Notes: generated from the sequence alone by a model not told the origin. 64,000 bases of DNA from Nomia melanderi (GCF_051020985.1 NC_134999.1:186001-250000); one strand, 5' to 3'. Positions 10,443 through 22,900 are shown, numbered from the stretch's first letter. Numbers and translations are program-made.

Positions 10443-10590
10443 GAGCCGTTTCCGGCGGCACTGCAGTGCCGGACCGACTCGCGGCGGAAGTGGAGCGAGC
10501 CCCAGCGATCCGCCTGACTCCAAAAATCAGGTTAATATTCTGACTCCGCGATGCGGAGTGTATCAGATATTAAGCTGATAAGAACAGATA
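10443..10590 (-). pseudogene. U2 snRNA fragment (nt 38-185) between copies B and C
   Basis: Matches the intact U2 from T38 to its 3' end and abuts the 3' terminus of copy C (which ends GCGCTTT on the minus strand). The promoter and nt 1-37 are missing. It is both the 5' flank of copy B and the 3' flank of copy C. Confidence 0.92.
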
Positions 10591-10849
10591 AAAGCGCTTT
10601 ATTTTTCAACAAATGTTCCCCCAGCCTTACATGGTTTGGCTGGGGGTAAGTGTACAGGAGCGCCTTTATGGCGAGGGCAATATCTTATAGTTTATCATAT
10701 AGCTCGTATACGTATCAACTGGTTATTCGTTTGTGGCTGTTTTGTAGTATTAAGTAATATACAAATAACGATGCGTATTAGAAGGTGGGCAAGCCGATAC
10801 ATAATTAATCGTGGCTGGAACCCGGATTCTGATTCCTAGGCCTTCGCCA
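10591..10849 (-). other. 3'-terminal RNA fold of copy C
   Basis: Terminal hairpin 10618-10646 (CCCCCAGCC/GGCTGGGGG) followed by AATAAA and the junction to U2. The long-range repeat TGGCGAGGGC (10669-10678) pairs with GCCTTCGCCA (10840-10849) with one mismatch and encloses only about 160 nt, unlike the enclosed sequence in copy B. Confidence 0.6.
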
Positions 10850-10854
10850 TTATA

Positions 10855-11932
10855 ATAAAATAAATAACAAAAGAAGAAAAAAAAAAACAATAGACTAGAT
10901 AGAACATGCAGATAGATAAATAAATAATTAACTATTTGATTAAAACAAATAATAAATGAATAATAAATAAATAAATAAGTAAATAAATAATAAATAAATA
11001 TATAAATAAATAATAAATAAATGAATAAATAAATATATAAGTAAATAAATAATAAATATATAAATAAATAATAAATAAATAAATAAATAAATATATAAGT
11101 ACAAATAAATTACAAACAAATAAATAAATAAATATGTTATAAATATAGCGATAGGTAGAGGTTAATATTGCATAAAATGGGCGCGTGCGCGTGGTCAGGT
11201 ACAGTGAAGCAGCATGCGAGAGGCAGGGGGGGGCGGCATAGGCAGAAGTTGGGTTAGTGGAAAATAGTGTAAGTACTCATAGAGAATATTAAGATAACAT
11301 AAAAAGAAAGAAAGAAAAATATAGTAGAGTAAAATAAAGTAAGTTAAAAGTATAAGAAAAATAAAAATCATAATGGTAAATTAGAAGCTAGTCAATTTAG
11401 TTAATATAATACAAATTAAGCTAAAATAAGGTATAATCAATAAAAGTCTGTGATAAAAGATGTTGATAGGTAAAACCAGTGTCCCTTTATGTACTGTATT
11501 AGTCATGTATCTAGTCATTATTATAATATTAGTTAGTACGGTTAAAATCTAGTCAATGTGGAGGTGAATAAAGATAAAGATGTTAATAGTTAAAATGTAG
11601 TTAATAGTTAAAATGTTACAAGTCGGGGTAGACAAATAAAAGAAAAGAAAAATAAATAAGTAAAATATATAAATAAGTAAAAGAGAGAAAGAAGAACAGC
11701 TAATTAGGTGACTAGATGAATAAGTAGTTAAATAATTAAATAAATATGTCAGTAAATCAAATAGATAAAATAAAATAAAATAAAATACACTATGGCCCAT
11801 AACTAACTAAGAGAAGGAGCGAAAGAGAAAAGGTATATAAATAGACTAGATTAATTGACTAGGGTCACTCAGTTTTTAATAAAAGATTATATTCGTACTT
11901 ACACAGCCGCGGACCCCTGGTGTTTCTGCCGC
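10855..11932 (-). repeat. AT-rich 3' UTR of copy C
   Basis: Dense (TTTA)/(TTAT)-type tracts at about 10909-11130, a GC-rich island at about 11179-11240, then AT-rich sequence to the ORF stop. No coding potential is seen. It is identical by eye to 18892-19969 in copy D. Confidence 0.7.
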
Positions 11933-14900
11933 TTAAGTCGGGGGAGTTAGCCCCCGCAGATTTTCAATACGTCGGCCCGGATCAGGGGCCGGGACATCCT
12001 CGGCGAGTGCCTCGCGATACTGGCGAACTCCCGATACGTGCTCCACGTAGATATCCCGGCTCCACCGGACAGTCTCCGACACAATGAGCCGGCGCATCAG
12101 AGAAGCGTATCGATTACCAATACGCAGAATCTTCAGCACCGACTCATTGGCCGGATCCCACGAGCCGAGAGCACCGACGACGATCGCGGAGACCGCCACC
12201 CGATAACCGCGCCCTCCGAGAACGTCGGCCAGGGGCTTATACTTATGTATCTTTCGCGCCCTGGCCTCCTCGAACGAAATATACTCGTTCTCGAAGGGCA
12301 CGGTAACATCGACGATGACGATGCTCCTTGAGGGCTCGTGCCTGACGATGATATCAGGCCTAAGAGCCCCCAGATCCCCGTCGATGCCCTCGACCGTCCG
12401 GTTAACCCTTAATTCCCCTGGGAGCCGGCAGGCCTTAGCGATGCGGGAAACCACCGCATCGTGGCGGAGTTGCCAGGCCGCCGAGTGCGGGCGGCAGTGG
12501 CAAAGGACGTGGGGAAGGGATTCGAGCTCCGCCCCGCATCGCCGGCAACGCTTATCACCCTCACCCCAGCGTCTTGCCCCGTTAAGAGGCAAGACGTCGA
12601 GGCGGGCTCGGTGAATGAAGCGCCAATCGGCGAAGCGGGTGAAGTTGCCGCCGCGGAGGAAGTGGTTTGAAGCACCACTCCGCGACGACACCCCGAATAC
12701 CTTCCCCTGGTCCTTCTTGCGCTGAAGGCGCTGATGATAGTATTCTACCACTGCCATCCGCAATCGGCGGATAATCTGGCCCCTCGCCACGGGCGGAACT
12801 ATGGTCTCCCGATCGCGAGAACTCCTGAGCGTAACCGAGAGCTCAGATCTCGCCTCGCTCCACTGCCAACGCAATCCGAGCAGGTCCCGACTCCTGCGTG
12901 CCGCGTTCCGTGCCCTCGACCACAGCGAGGAAATGTCCCCCCCGTCCCTGGCGAAGTACCCCTCCAGCGAACCAGAGAGGTACTCGGCCAGGTCATTGTT
13001 CGACGGGTTGGTATGGCCAATTTTCCTGGCTACAGCCTCGCGCAGCGAGTTCCAGGCCAACTCCCTGACCACCGCATCATCCGCCGTCAAAAGACGGAAC
13101 GCATGAGCGATGGTCAGGACGTCAGCCATGTCAGCAAGCGGAAGCAGTCCACATCCCCCCCTACTGGGTGGGAGGTAGACTACCTCCGCGCTGGCCCGCT
13201 GCGGGAGGTTGAGCCAGGATTTGGCCATACGTCGCACTTGTTTGTCGACTTCGACTAAGGGACGTTTCTCCACGTGGGCTCCCCGCAGGTAGAAGTCGAG
13301 GCGTGGCAGTATAAAAGCTGCCACGGTCTCGGCCTTCTGCCACGGGGCCAAGAGGGAACGGTCGACGGCCTGCAGGTCCTGGACCAGCTCGTCGATCGTC
13401 AGCAGTGGGGTTTGACGGACCTGAAACCCGGTGGGAACGCCCAGGTGTTCATAGGGCTCACCGGCTGCCAGGGCGCGCATTTGCTGACCCTGGATGGTGA
13501 AGCGAGTGGCACGGATCCCGCGCGGCCCCCTGCCACGATGGTGGAGGGTCGCGCATTTTGCGGGATTAAACCGCAATCCGATGCCACTCGCCGCAGCATC
13601 CACTGCCTTTAGCAGCGTTTCCATGCCCTCCGGGGTGTCGGCGATCAACGCGAGATCGTCCGCGTACGCCAGGACACTGTGCCGATGGCCGTGCAACGTG
13701 TAACCCGCCGAGGTTCCGGTAGCTGCGCGCAGCACCGGTTCCAGGGCGAGGTTAAACGCCACAGGGCTCATCGGACAGCCCTGGCGCACCCCGGAGAGGA
13801 TGGGAACGGGGTCGGTAAACCCATCGGCGGTCCGCACCCGTGTGGTGCAACCGTGGTACATACTCTTCAGAATATTCTGAAGAGTAGAGGGAACCCCGGC
13901 CTCCACGAAGGATTGGTAGATGGAAGCGTGGGGGACCGAGCCGAACGCGTTCGACAGGTCCAGCCACGCCACCACCACCTGACGCCCCCACCTGCGAGCG
14001 TCTGTAAGGGCTCCCTGCAGCACGAAGTTATGTTCGTAGCACCCCTCGTACGGCAGGAAGCCCTTTTGCGCGGGACTTAGGCGCTTATTTTTGACCGACC
14101 ACGCGACGAGACGGTCAGCCAGAACAGCGGCGAAGAGCTTCGGGGTCGTATCGGACATGGCCAGCGGTCGCCAGTTCGACAGGTCGTCGCAATCGCCCTT
14201 TTTGTGCACGAGCACAGTGTTGGAAGTTTTCCAACACGAGGGGACCGACTCCAGACGAAGACATAGATTAAACAAAGAGGTCAGCAGATGTGACCCCGGA
14301 TCTGCCCTTTTCAGATCATTGTAAGTTAGACCGTCGGGACCGGGCGCAGAGTTTGTCATACGCCTGATCCGACGATCCACCTCACTCACTTCGAAGAGCT
14401 TCACCAAGGCCACATTGCTGGCCTCGTCTGGAGCCTCGATGGAAGGCGGGGGAGGCCTAGCTCCCAGGTTCCCCGCCGGTGAGTACATGTTGAGGAAGTA
14501 CTCATGTACCCTGTCCTTTGGCACTTTGCAGTGCAAGGACGGGCCCATGAGCACCTCCTGAACAGCACGCCGACGGTTCTGCCTGAAGAGCCGTTGTATA
14601 CGCGTAGCCTCCCTTACCTGGTCCCCCCGCGTTGGTCCACCTGCCAACGCAGGACGATCGCGGTGACCGTTCGAACCGCGAGCCGCTTGGTCGCCCGACA
14701 CGCCCCTCGCTCTCGCACGCTGTTGGGGCCTATCCGTCCCGCCCCCTCTCGTGGTCGGTCCCTCGACTCTGAAGCCCTGGAGGTATGCTGCGATTTCCCT
14801 CGCAACATCCTCCAGCTGCTCCAGGGAGCCAGCGTTCTGCGCCATTCCGATCAACAACTCTCTCTCGGAAGGAAGCGCTTCCCCGACCAAAGGCCGGATG

Positions 14901-17200
14901 CCGCCCCTTCTTCGAGAGGGCTGCCCGGATGCCGCAGGACGCCTGGGCTCACGAGGTCCCGAGGCACGCGAGGGTGTGGTCGGTCTGCGACTTCTCGCAG
15001 GTGCGGTCGCCTCCGTCGCGGAGGCAGGAGCACCCCTCACGGTTGCATCAACGGGGACGGGCCTCCGATTATCCCTCCCCGCGCGATTTAAAACTACCCC
15101 TTCCCGCAAGGTAGAAATGGAGCCAGGGGCACTACGGGGGACGCTCGGGAGTCGCGTGGGGCTAGCAGGTGTTACGCTACTCACCGAGGATTCTCCCGGG
15201 CACCCTGCTCCAGGCCGATGCGCACTGTTGTGCGCAACGCTGTTGTTATTGTTGCTGCTGCTGCTGCTGCCCGGTGGCGGCCGGGCGGGGGACTTTTCCC
15301 GCGGTGGTTGGGCGGGCGGAGGCGTCGTCCTCTTCGCTGGCGGCAGCGGCTGCGCCTCCTCGTCGGACGACGAGCTGGACGACGGGATCCCGCGGTGGTG
15401 GCGTCGGCGGGATCCAGCGGCGATTCGCCACGGCTCCGGTGAGGAATCGGGGCTAACGGCTGCCCCAGCCGGCTGCGGCACCTCCACCTCTTCGATGGGT
15501 GGGAGGAGCGGGGCCGCTGGAGATGGTGGTAGCGGCCTGGCCACCATCGCTCCTCCCACGATAGGCAGGGGGGTCATAATCGGCCCCCCGCTGCAGGTGG
15601 TGGTAACGGTGGAGGTGCATAACGTCACCATGCTCGCCGATGTTACCGGTAACGGCGCCCCCTGCTCGCCGCGGATGGTCGGCGGCGTCCTGGGGCTCCG
15701 GTGCTTCCTCGGTGGGGGGCTGCGCTTGGGTGGTGTGGGCCCGGGCGTTGTAGGGATGGCCCGGGTTCCTGGACGCAGCCCCCTTTCCGGTATGACGTCA
15801 ATCGGCGAGGGAGGTGACGTGTGGGCAGGGGCGCCTGCTGTGACGGCGGCATAAGATGGTGAGGCCGCCGTCCTTACCCCCGAGGGTTTCCGTTGAGCGG
15901 CCCGAGGTGGTGTGGGGCCGCTGGAGGGACTCTTTCCCTGTACCACCGCCCTTGGCGATGGTGTGTGGGCGGTGGGAGTCCCTCCAATTCTCGGGGGCGT
16001 TCTTCTGGCTCCAGTCAGAGCCGCTACCGTCCTCCGGGTGGTGGTGGTGACAGTTCTTCTGCCCACCTCCACCGAGACTTTGGCACCCCTCATACTCCGT
16101 GTCACCCGCCTTTGGGTGGTGATAGGCGGGCTCCTAACAGGCGGGGTTCTTGCGGGAGGGGTGCCAGTCGACCCCCTGGTAGCGGGGGCCGCTCTTCTGC
16201 CCGGTGGGGTGGGCCTCGTTGCGGTAGCGGCTAAAGGACCGGAGCCTCTCCTCGTAGCAGGCGCCCTTGCAGCCGGCGGCGATGTCCTTGGGGCAGCCGA
16301 CCCCGATCGCCGCGGCGGGCTGCCGCTCTTCTGGACCGGTGGCGTCCCCTTAGGTCTGGGGTAGGTTGGTTGGGTGGGGGGCGGGGGCGCGGGCCGGGCA
16401 CTGGTGGTGGGCCCGATCGTGATCGTTAGCGTGGAAGTGCCGGACGGCGGCGTGCGATACGACGTCGTCATAGCCGTCGCCGCCGCCGTTACCAGCACCC
16501 CACGCAACGTAGTTTGTTTAGGGGCCCGCGTCTTGCCCCCCGTCGCCACCGGTCTCGTTGTCGTCGTCTTCGTCGTCGTCCTCGTTGTTGTCCCCGTTGT
16601 TGTTGCTGTTGTTGTTGCCGCTGCCGCCCTTGTGCGCCGCATCGCGCAGGTGGTGATGGCCGTCCCCGTTGGATCCCGCGCCGATGAAGGGGTGTGGGTG
16701 GGCGGGGGCGGGGGCGGCGACGTCGCGGCGCACGTCGGTTGCGGGGGCGGGGACTGGGCCGCCAAATTGGCAGCAGCTAACGCAGCAGCGCGCGGTTCTG
16801 CGGGGGCGGATGTCGCGGAACTCCCCCGACGCGAGGTGTTGCTTGGACCGGTCGCGCCCGTCACGGGAGGTGCACAAGTCCCACTCGGACTGTTCTGGTG
16901 GGCGGAACTATGTATATGGCCGTGGTGCAGCTTCACCACCTTGAGAGGGTACTTCCCGTCACCGGTGAAGCTGCACTCACGGCACTTGTATGTCACTACA
17001 ACGCCCGGATGATACTTCCGGGCGTGCTTCGTCAAGTCCGAGTGGGACCTGTACACGCCACTGATCCTGATTCCGGGGACACCGAAGCAGGCAGGGCATC
17101 GGAACTCCGCCGGGAAGGGAAACTCGATTGTCAGGGCAAGATTGTTACTCCCCTCGGTAGTGCAGGAGGTGACTGTCGCACTATCACCGCGGTCCTGCAT
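11933..17200 (-). CDS. U2-targeting retrotransposon protein (ZnF-RT-REL), copy C, 1755 aa
   Basis: Same length and domain order as copy B: two N-terminal zinc fingers, long disordered linker, RT with YADD at 1179-1182, CCHC-type knuckle near 1552-1569 and PD-(D/E)xK endonuclease near 1615-1655. The frame is intact with all catalytic residues. The shared ATG at 17198-17200 is used as start; the GTG one codon upstream is not a likely eukaryotic start. Substitutions relative to B cluster in the linker (for example ALTGAR for APTGAR), as expected for a weakly constrained region. The C-terminus reads RRIENLRGLTPPT, against RPIENLRGSTPPT in B. Confidence 0.9.
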   Translation of the reverse strand: MQDRGDSATVTSCTTEGSNNLALTIEFPFPAEFRCPACFGVPGIRISGVYRSHSDLTKHARKYHPGVVVTYKCRECSFTGDGKYPLKVVKLHHGHIHSSAHQNSPSGTCAPPVTGATGPSNTSRRGSSATSAPAEPRAAALAAANLAAQSPPPQPTCAATSPPPPPPTHTPSSARDPTGTAITTCAMRRTRAAAATTTATTTGTTTRTTTKTTTTRPVATGGKTRAPKQTTLRGVLVTAAATAMTTSYRTPPSGTSTLTITIGPTTSARPAPPPPTQPTYPRPKGTPPVQKSGSPPRRSGSAAPRTSPPAARAPATRRGSGPLAATATRPTPPGRRAAPATRGSTGTPPARTPPVRSPPITTQRRVTRSMRGAKVSVEVGRRTVTTTTRRTVAALTGARRTPPRIGGTPTAHTPSPRAVVQGKSPSSGPTPPRAAQRKPSGVRTAASPSYAAVTAGAPAHTSPPSPIDVIPERGLRPGTRAIPTTPGPTPPKRSPPPRKHRSPRTPPTIRGEQGAPLPVTSASMVTLCTSTVTTTCSGGPIMTPLPIVGGAMVARPLPPSPAAPLLPPIEEVEVPQPAGAAVSPDSSPEPWRIAAGSRRRHHRGIPSSSSSSDEEAQPLPPAKRTTPPPAQPPREKSPARPPPGSSSSSNNNNSVAHNSAHRPGAGCPGESSVSSVTPASPTRLPSVPRSAPGSISTLREGVVLNRAGRDNRRPVPVDATVRGAPASATEATAPARSRRPTTPSRASGPREPRRPAASGQPSRRRGGIRPLVGEALPSERELLIGMAQNAGSLEQLEDVAREIAAYLQGFRVEGPTTRGGGTDRPQQRARARGVSGDQAARGSNGHRDRPALAGGPTRGDQVREATRIQRLFRQNRRRAVQEVLMGPSLHCKVPKDRVHEYFLNMYSPAGNLGARPPPPSIEAPDEASNVALVKLFEVSEVDRRIRRMTNSAPGPDGLTYNDLKRADPGSHLLTSLFNLCLRLESVPSCWKTSNTVLVHKKGDCDDLSNWRPLAMSDTTPKLFAAVLADRLVAWSVKNKRLSPAQKGFLPYEGCYEHNFVLQGALTDARRWGRQVVVAWLDLSNAFGSVPHASIYQSFVEAGVPSTLQNILKSMYHGCTTRVRTADGFTDPVPILSGVRQGCPMSPVAFNLALEPVLRAATGTSAGYTLHGHRHSVLAYADDLALIADTPEGMETLLKAVDAAASGIGLRFNPAKCATLHHRGRGPRGIRATRFTIQGQQMRALAAGEPYEHLGVPTGFQVRQTPLLTIDELVQDLQAVDRSLLAPWQKAETVAAFILPRLDFYLRGAHVEKRPLVEVDKQVRRMAKSWLNLPQRASAEVVYLPPSRGGCGLLPLADMADVLTIAHAFRLLTADDAVVRELAWNSLREAVARKIGHTNPSNNDLAEYLSGSLEGYFARDGGDISSLWSRARNAARRSRDLLGLRWQWSEARSELSVTLRSSRDRETIVPPVARGQIIRRLRMAVVEYYHQRLQRKKDQGKVFGVSSRSGASNHFLRGGNFTRFADWRFIHRARLDVLPLNGARRWGEGDKRCRRCGAELESLPHVLCHCRPHSAAWQLRHDAVVSRIAKACRLPGELRVNRTVEGIDGDLGALRPDIIVRHEPSRSIVIVDVTVPFENEYISFEEARARKIHKYKPLADVLGGRGYRVAVSAIVVGALGSWDPANESVLKILRIGNRYASLMRRLIVSETVRWSRDIYVEHVSGVRQYREALAEDVPAPDPGRRIENLRGLTPPT

Positions 17201-18383
17201 CACTCTTAAGACTAAGTCCTACGCTACGAGTGAGTCGAAAGAAGAAAGAGAGACAGAGTTGCTGTGGCAAATATTTCTAAGTGCCACAGCGAGGCGAAAC
17301 GGGGAAGATAGACTAAGTGGGAATGACAGAGGAAGAGAAGAGAAAACTAAGTTAAAAGCGATAGTAGGAATACCGCCACGCGCTAACACCCTACTGACTC
17401 CGCCGGCGCTAAGTCCGGTGTCGAAGACTGCCTGGAAAAATGACAGCCTCCGACGTGGCAGTCGGTAGGGAGACTAACGGATGACGGTTGCGGAGGAGTG
17501 CAGCGATCTCGATGGAGGAAGAGCGACGGAATCGCCCACTCCACCGAGGACTGCACGGGGGTTGCACCGCAGGCGGGCCGACCTGACGTCCACTCACTAA
17601 CGGGTGAGTGGAGTCAGCCTCCACGCGGGCGGTGACTGAAGGGAGAAGAAGGAGGTGGAGGCGCCACTCGACTCGGACCTCACGCGTCCCGGTCCGTTGA
17701 CACACCTCAACGGATGGGAGCGATCGGAGGAGCGGGTGGACGCGTAGGGGTAAGGTAGAGGACTACCGACGATGATTCGAGCACCGCAGACGGCTGGAGA
17801 CCGGCTGCGTTACCCTCCTCACTGCCGGGGGGATAGAGAGAAAAGAGAGACTCACTCGGCGCAGGAGTCCAGCGATGCAGGAGCGCTCTCCGAGGGGAAT
17901 AACACCTCGCTCCTGATTCCTGATCCAGCGGTGGTAGAGGTGGATCAGGCGAGCCGTCCTTCCCGTCGGGGTTGCCGATGGCCAAGCCTGGTGGGTCGTT
18001 GCGGTGTTGGGTGACCCACGTAGAGGAAGACCAGGGTTGTCCAGGCAGGCCAGGGATGGTGGTTGGTCCTGGGTGAAGTCCTGGACCCTCGGTAGACCCT
18101 GGTCGTCCTCTCCCTCGGCTGTCCTCGGAAGCAGGATGCGTGGTGGTGCGCAGGTGGTGGTGCGCCGGTGGTCCTCCCGCGCAGGTGGGTGGCGCAGGTG
18201 TACTCCCGCGCAGGCTCGATCCGGTCCCGCGGCGAAGGCACTTATTACACTTCACCGCACAACACCTCGAGCACTGATCGTGTACAGACCTTGCCGCGCA
18301 CACGCCCGATCGCAACTCGGCCCGCACTGTTGCGCAGTATCGCGACCCGTGAAGTTATAAAACTACCGCGGCGTCGGGTACTT

Positions 18384-18424
18384 ATCGCGGAGTCAGAATA
18401 CCAACAGGGACTATTTTTGGAGTC
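18384..18424 (+). repeat. Inverted partial U2 segment (copy C side)
   Basis: Recurring inverted U2-like segment, in the CAGAATACCAACAGG variant. Confidence 0.7.
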
Positions 18425-18479
18425 CAGCGAGCCGATCCGGCTATTAGAAAAGGTAGGGAGCTCAATTGCAGCGCAAATT

Positions 18480-18627
18480 GAGCCGTTTCCGGCGGCACTG
18501 CAGTGCCGGACCGACTCGCGGCGGAAGTGGAGCGAGCCCCAGCGATCCGCCTGACTCCAAAAATCAGGTTAATATTCTGACTCCGCGATGCGGAGTGTAT
18601 CAGATATTAAGCTGATAAGAACAGATA
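18480..18627 (-). pseudogene. U2 snRNA fragment (nt 38-185) between copies C and D
   Basis: Same fragment as the other internal U2 pieces, starting at U2 T38 next to the 3' end of copy D. It is probably the homology block used in the exchange that duplicated C/D. Confidence 0.92.
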
Positions 18628-18886
18628 AAAGCGCTTTATTTTTCAACAAATGTTCCCCCAGCCTTACATGGTTTGGCTGGGGGTAAGTGTACAGGAGCGC
18701 CTTTATGGCGAGGGCAATATCTTATAGTTTATCATATAGCTCGTATACGTATCAACTGGTTATTCGTTTGTGGCTGTTTTGTAGTATTAAGTAATATACA
18801 AATAACGATGCGTATTAGAAGGTGGGCAAGCCGATACATAATTAATCGTGGCTGGAACCCGGATTCTGATTCCTAGGCCTTCGCCA
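18628..18886 (-). other. 3'-terminal RNA fold of copy D
   Basis: Same structure as copy C: hairpin 18655-18683, AATAAA near the terminus, and the long-range repeat 18706-18715 with 18877-18886. Confidence 0.6.
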
Positions 18887-18891
18887 TTATA

Positions 18892-19969
18892 ATAAAATAA
18901 ATAACAAAAGAAGAAAAAAAAAAACAATAGACTAGATAGAACATGCAGATAGATAAATAAATAATTAACTATTTGATTAAAACAAATAATAAATGAATAA
19001 TAAATAAATAAATAAGTAAATAAATAATAAATAAATATATAAATAAATAATAAATAAATGAATAAATAAATATATAAGTAAATAAATAATAAATATATAA
19101 ATAAATAATAAATAAATAAATAAATAAATATATAAGTACAAATAAATTACAAACAAATAAATAAATAAATATGTTATAAATATAGCGATAGGTAGAGGTT
19201 AATATTGCATAAAATGGGCGCGTGCGCGTGGTCAGGTACAGTGAAGCAGCATGCGAGAGGCAGGGGGGGGCGGCATAGGCAGAAGTTGGGTTAGTGGAAA
19301 ATAGTGTAAGTACTCATAGAGAATATTAAGATAACATAAAAAGAAAGAAAGAAAAATATAGTAGAGTAAAATAAAGTAAGTTAAAAGTATAAGAAAAATA
19401 AAAATCATAATGGTAAATTAGAAGCTAGTCAATTTAGTTAATATAATACAAATTAAGCTAAAATAAGGTATAATCAATAAAAGTCTGTGATAAAAGATGT
19501 TGATAGGTAAAACCAGTGTCCCTTTATGTACTGTATTAGTCATGTATCTAGTCATTATTATAATATTAGTTAGTACGGTTAAAATCTAGTCAATGTGGAG
19601 GTGAATAAAGATAAAGATGTTAATAGTTAAAATGTAGTTAATAGTTAAAATGTTACAAGTCGGGGTAGACAAATAAAAGAAAAGAAAAATAAATAAGTAA
19701 AATATATAAATAAGTAAAAGAGAGAAAGAAGAACAGCTAATTAGGTGACTAGATGAATAAGTAGTTAAATAATTAAATAAATATGTCAGTAAATCAAATA
19801 GATAAAATAAAATAAAATAAAATACACTATGGCCCATAACTAACTAAGAGAAGGAGCGAAAGAGAAAAGGTATATAAATAGACTAGATTAATTGACTAGG
19901 GTCACTCAGTTTTTAATAAAAGATTATATTCGTACTTACACAGCCGCGGACCCCTGGTGTTTCTGCCGC
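18892..19969 (-). repeat. AT-rich 3' UTR of copy D
   Basis: Copy of 10855-11932, with (TTTA)-type tracts at about 18946-19167 and the GC island at about 19216-19277. No gene is seen. Confidence 0.7.
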
Positions 19970-22900
19970 TTAAGTCGGGGGAGTTAGCCCCCGCAGATTT
20001 TCAATACGTCGGCCCGGATCAGGGGCCGGGACATCCTCGGCGAGTGCCTCGCGATACTGGCGAACTCCCGATACGTGCTCCACGTAGATATCCCGGCTCC
20101 ACCGGACAGTCTCCGACACAATGAGCCGGCGCATCAGAGAAGCGTATCGATTACCAATACGCAGAATCTTCAGCACCGACTCATTGGCCGGATCCCACGA
20201 GCCGAGAGCACCGACGACGATCGCGGAGACCGCCACCCGATAACCGCGCCCTCCGAGAACGTCGGCCAGGGGCTTATACTTATGTATCTTTCGCGCCCTG
20301 GCCTCCTCGAACGAAATATACTCGTTCTCGAAGGGCACGGTAACATCGACGATGACGATGCTCCTTGAGGGCTCGTGCCTGACGACGATATCAGGCCTAA
20401 GAGCCCCCAGATCCCCGTCGATGCCCTCGACCGTCCGGTTAACCCTTAATTCCCCTGGGAGCCGGCAGGCCTTAGCGATGCGGGAAACCACCGCATCGTG
20501 GCGGAGTTGCCAGGCCGCCGAGTGCGGGCGGCAGTGGCAAAGGACGTGGGGAAGGGATTCGAGCTCCGCCCCGCATCGCCGGCAACGCTTATCACCCTCA
20601 CCCCAGCGTCTTGCCCCGTTAAGAGGCAAGACGTCGAGGCGGGCTCGGTGAATGAAGCGCCAATCGGCGAAGCGGGTGAAGTTGCCGCCGCGGAGGAAGT
20701 GGTTTGAAGCACCACTCCGCGACGACACCCCGAATACCTTCCCCTGGTCCTTCTTGCGCTGAAGGCGCTGATGATAGTATTCTACCACTGCCATCCGCAA
20801 TCGGCGGATAATCTGGCCCCTCGCCACGGGCGGAACTATGGTCTCCCGATCGCGAGAACTCCTGAGCGTAACCGAGAGCTCAGATCTCGCCTCGCTCCAC
20901 TGCCAACGCAATCCGAGCAGGTCCCGACTCCTGCGTGCCGCGTTCCGTGCCCTCGACCACAGCGAGGAAATGTCCCCCCCGTCCCTGGCGAAGTACCCCT
21001 CCAGCGAACCAGAGAGGTACTCGGCCAGGTCATTGTTCGACGGGTTGGTATGGCCAATTTTCCTGGCTACAGCCTCGCGCAGCGAGTTCCAGGCCAACTC
21101 CCTGACCACCGCATCATCCGCCGTCAAAAGACGGAACGCATGAGCGATGGTCAGGACGTCAGCCATGTCAGCAAGCGGAAGCAGTCCACATCCCCCCCTA
21201 CTGGGTGGGAGGTAGACTACCTCCGCGCTGGCCCGCTGCGGGAGGTTGAGCCAGGATTTGGCCATACGTCGCACTTGTTTGTCGACTTCGACTAAGGGAC
21301 GTTTCTCCACGTGGGCTCCCCGCAGGTAGAAGTCGAGGCGTGGCAGTATAAAAGCTGCCACGGTCTCGGCCTTCTGCCACGGGGCCAAGAGGGAACGGTC
21401 GACGGCCTGCAGGTCCTGGACCAGCTCGTCGATCGTCAGCAGTGGGGTTTGACGGACCTGAAACCCGGTGGGAACGCCCAGGTGTTCATAGGGCTCACCG
21501 GCTGCCAGGGCGCGCATTTGCTGACCCTGGATGGTGAAGCGAGTGGCACGGATCCCGCGCGGCCCCCTGCCACGATGGTGGAGGGTCGCGCATTTTGCGG
21601 GATTAAACCGCAATCCGATGCCACTCGCCGCAGCATCCACTGCCTTTAGCAGCGTTTCCATGCCCTCCGGGGTGTCGGCGATCAACGCGAGATCGTCCGC
21701 GTACGCCAGGACACTGTGCCGATGGCCGTGCAACGTGTAACCCGCCGAGGTTCCGGTAGCTGCGCGCAGCACCGGTTCCAGGGCGAGGTTAAACGCCACA
21801 GGGCTCATCGGACAGCCCTGGCGCACCCCGGAGAGGATGGGAACGGGGTCGGTAAACCCATCGGCGGTCCGCACCCGTGTGGTGCAACCGTGGTACATAC
21901 TCTTCAGAATATTCTGAAGAGTAGAGGGAACCCCGGCCTCCACGAAGGATTGGTAGATGGAAGCGTGGGGGACCGAGCCGAACGCGTTCGACAGGTCCAG
22001 CCACGCCACCACCACCTGACGCCCCCACCTGCGAGCGTCTGTAAGGGCTCCCTGCAGCACGAAGTTATGTTCGTAGCACCCCTCGTACGGCAGGAAGCCC
22101 TTTTGCGCGGGACTTAGGCGCTTATTTTTGACCGACCACGCGACGAGACGGTCAGCCAGAACAGCGGCGAAGAGCTTCGGGGTCGTATCGGACATGGCCA
22201 GCGGTCGCCAGTTCGACAGGTCGTCGCAATCGCCCTTTTTGTGCACGAGCACAGTGTTGGAAGTTTTCCAACACGAGGGGACCGACTCCAGACGAAGACA
22301 TAGATTAAACAAAGAGGTCAGCAGATGTGACCCCGGATCTGCCCTTTTCAGATCATTGTAAGTTAGACCGTCGGGACCGGGCGCAGAGTTTGTCATACGC
22401 CTGATCCGACGATCCACCTCACTCACTTCGAAGAGCTTCACCAAGGCCACATTGCTGGCCTCGTCTGGAGCCTCGATGGAAGGCGGGGGAGGCCTAGCTC
22501 CCAGGTTCCCCGCCGGTGAGTACATGTTGAGGAAGTACTCATGTACCCTGTCCTTTGGCACTTTGCAGTGCAAGGACGGGCCCATGAGCACCTCCTGAAC
22601 AGCACGCCGACGGTTCTGCCTGAAGAGCCGTTGTATACGCGTAGCCTCCCTTACCTGGTCCCCCCGCGTTGGTCCACCTGCCAACGCAGGACGATCGCGG
22701 TGACCGTTCGAACCGCGAGCCGCTTGGTCGCCCGACACGCCCCTCGCTCTCGCACGCTGTTGGGGCCTATCCGTCCCGCCCCCTCTCGTGGTCGGTCCCT
22801 CGACTCTGAAGCCCTGGAGGTATGCTGCGATTTCCCTCGCAACATCCTCCAGCTGCTCCAGGGAGCCAGCGTTCTGCGCCATTCCGATCAACAACTCTCT

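Larger units (their letters stand above)
10591..18479 (-). mobile_element. Utopia-like U2-targeted non-LTR retrotransposon, copy C
   Basis: A full-length unit flanked by U2 fragments 18480-18627 and 10443-10590. It is almost base-for-base the same as copy D 8037 bp further on: same ORF, same 3' UTR, same 5' UTR indels. I noticed only an occasional difference, such as gatgat versus gacgat near 12346/20383. This points to a very recent tandem duplication or conversion rather than two independent insertions. Confidence 0.88.

Noticed and set aside
14751..15854. Plus-strand ORF of 367 codons (and similar ones at 6865-7821, 22788-23891, 31060-32016)
   Set aside because: These lie opposite the low-complexity linker of the retrotransposon ORF. 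GC-rich repeats keep the antisense frame open, and the Gly/Ala/Val/Leu-rich product has no family features.
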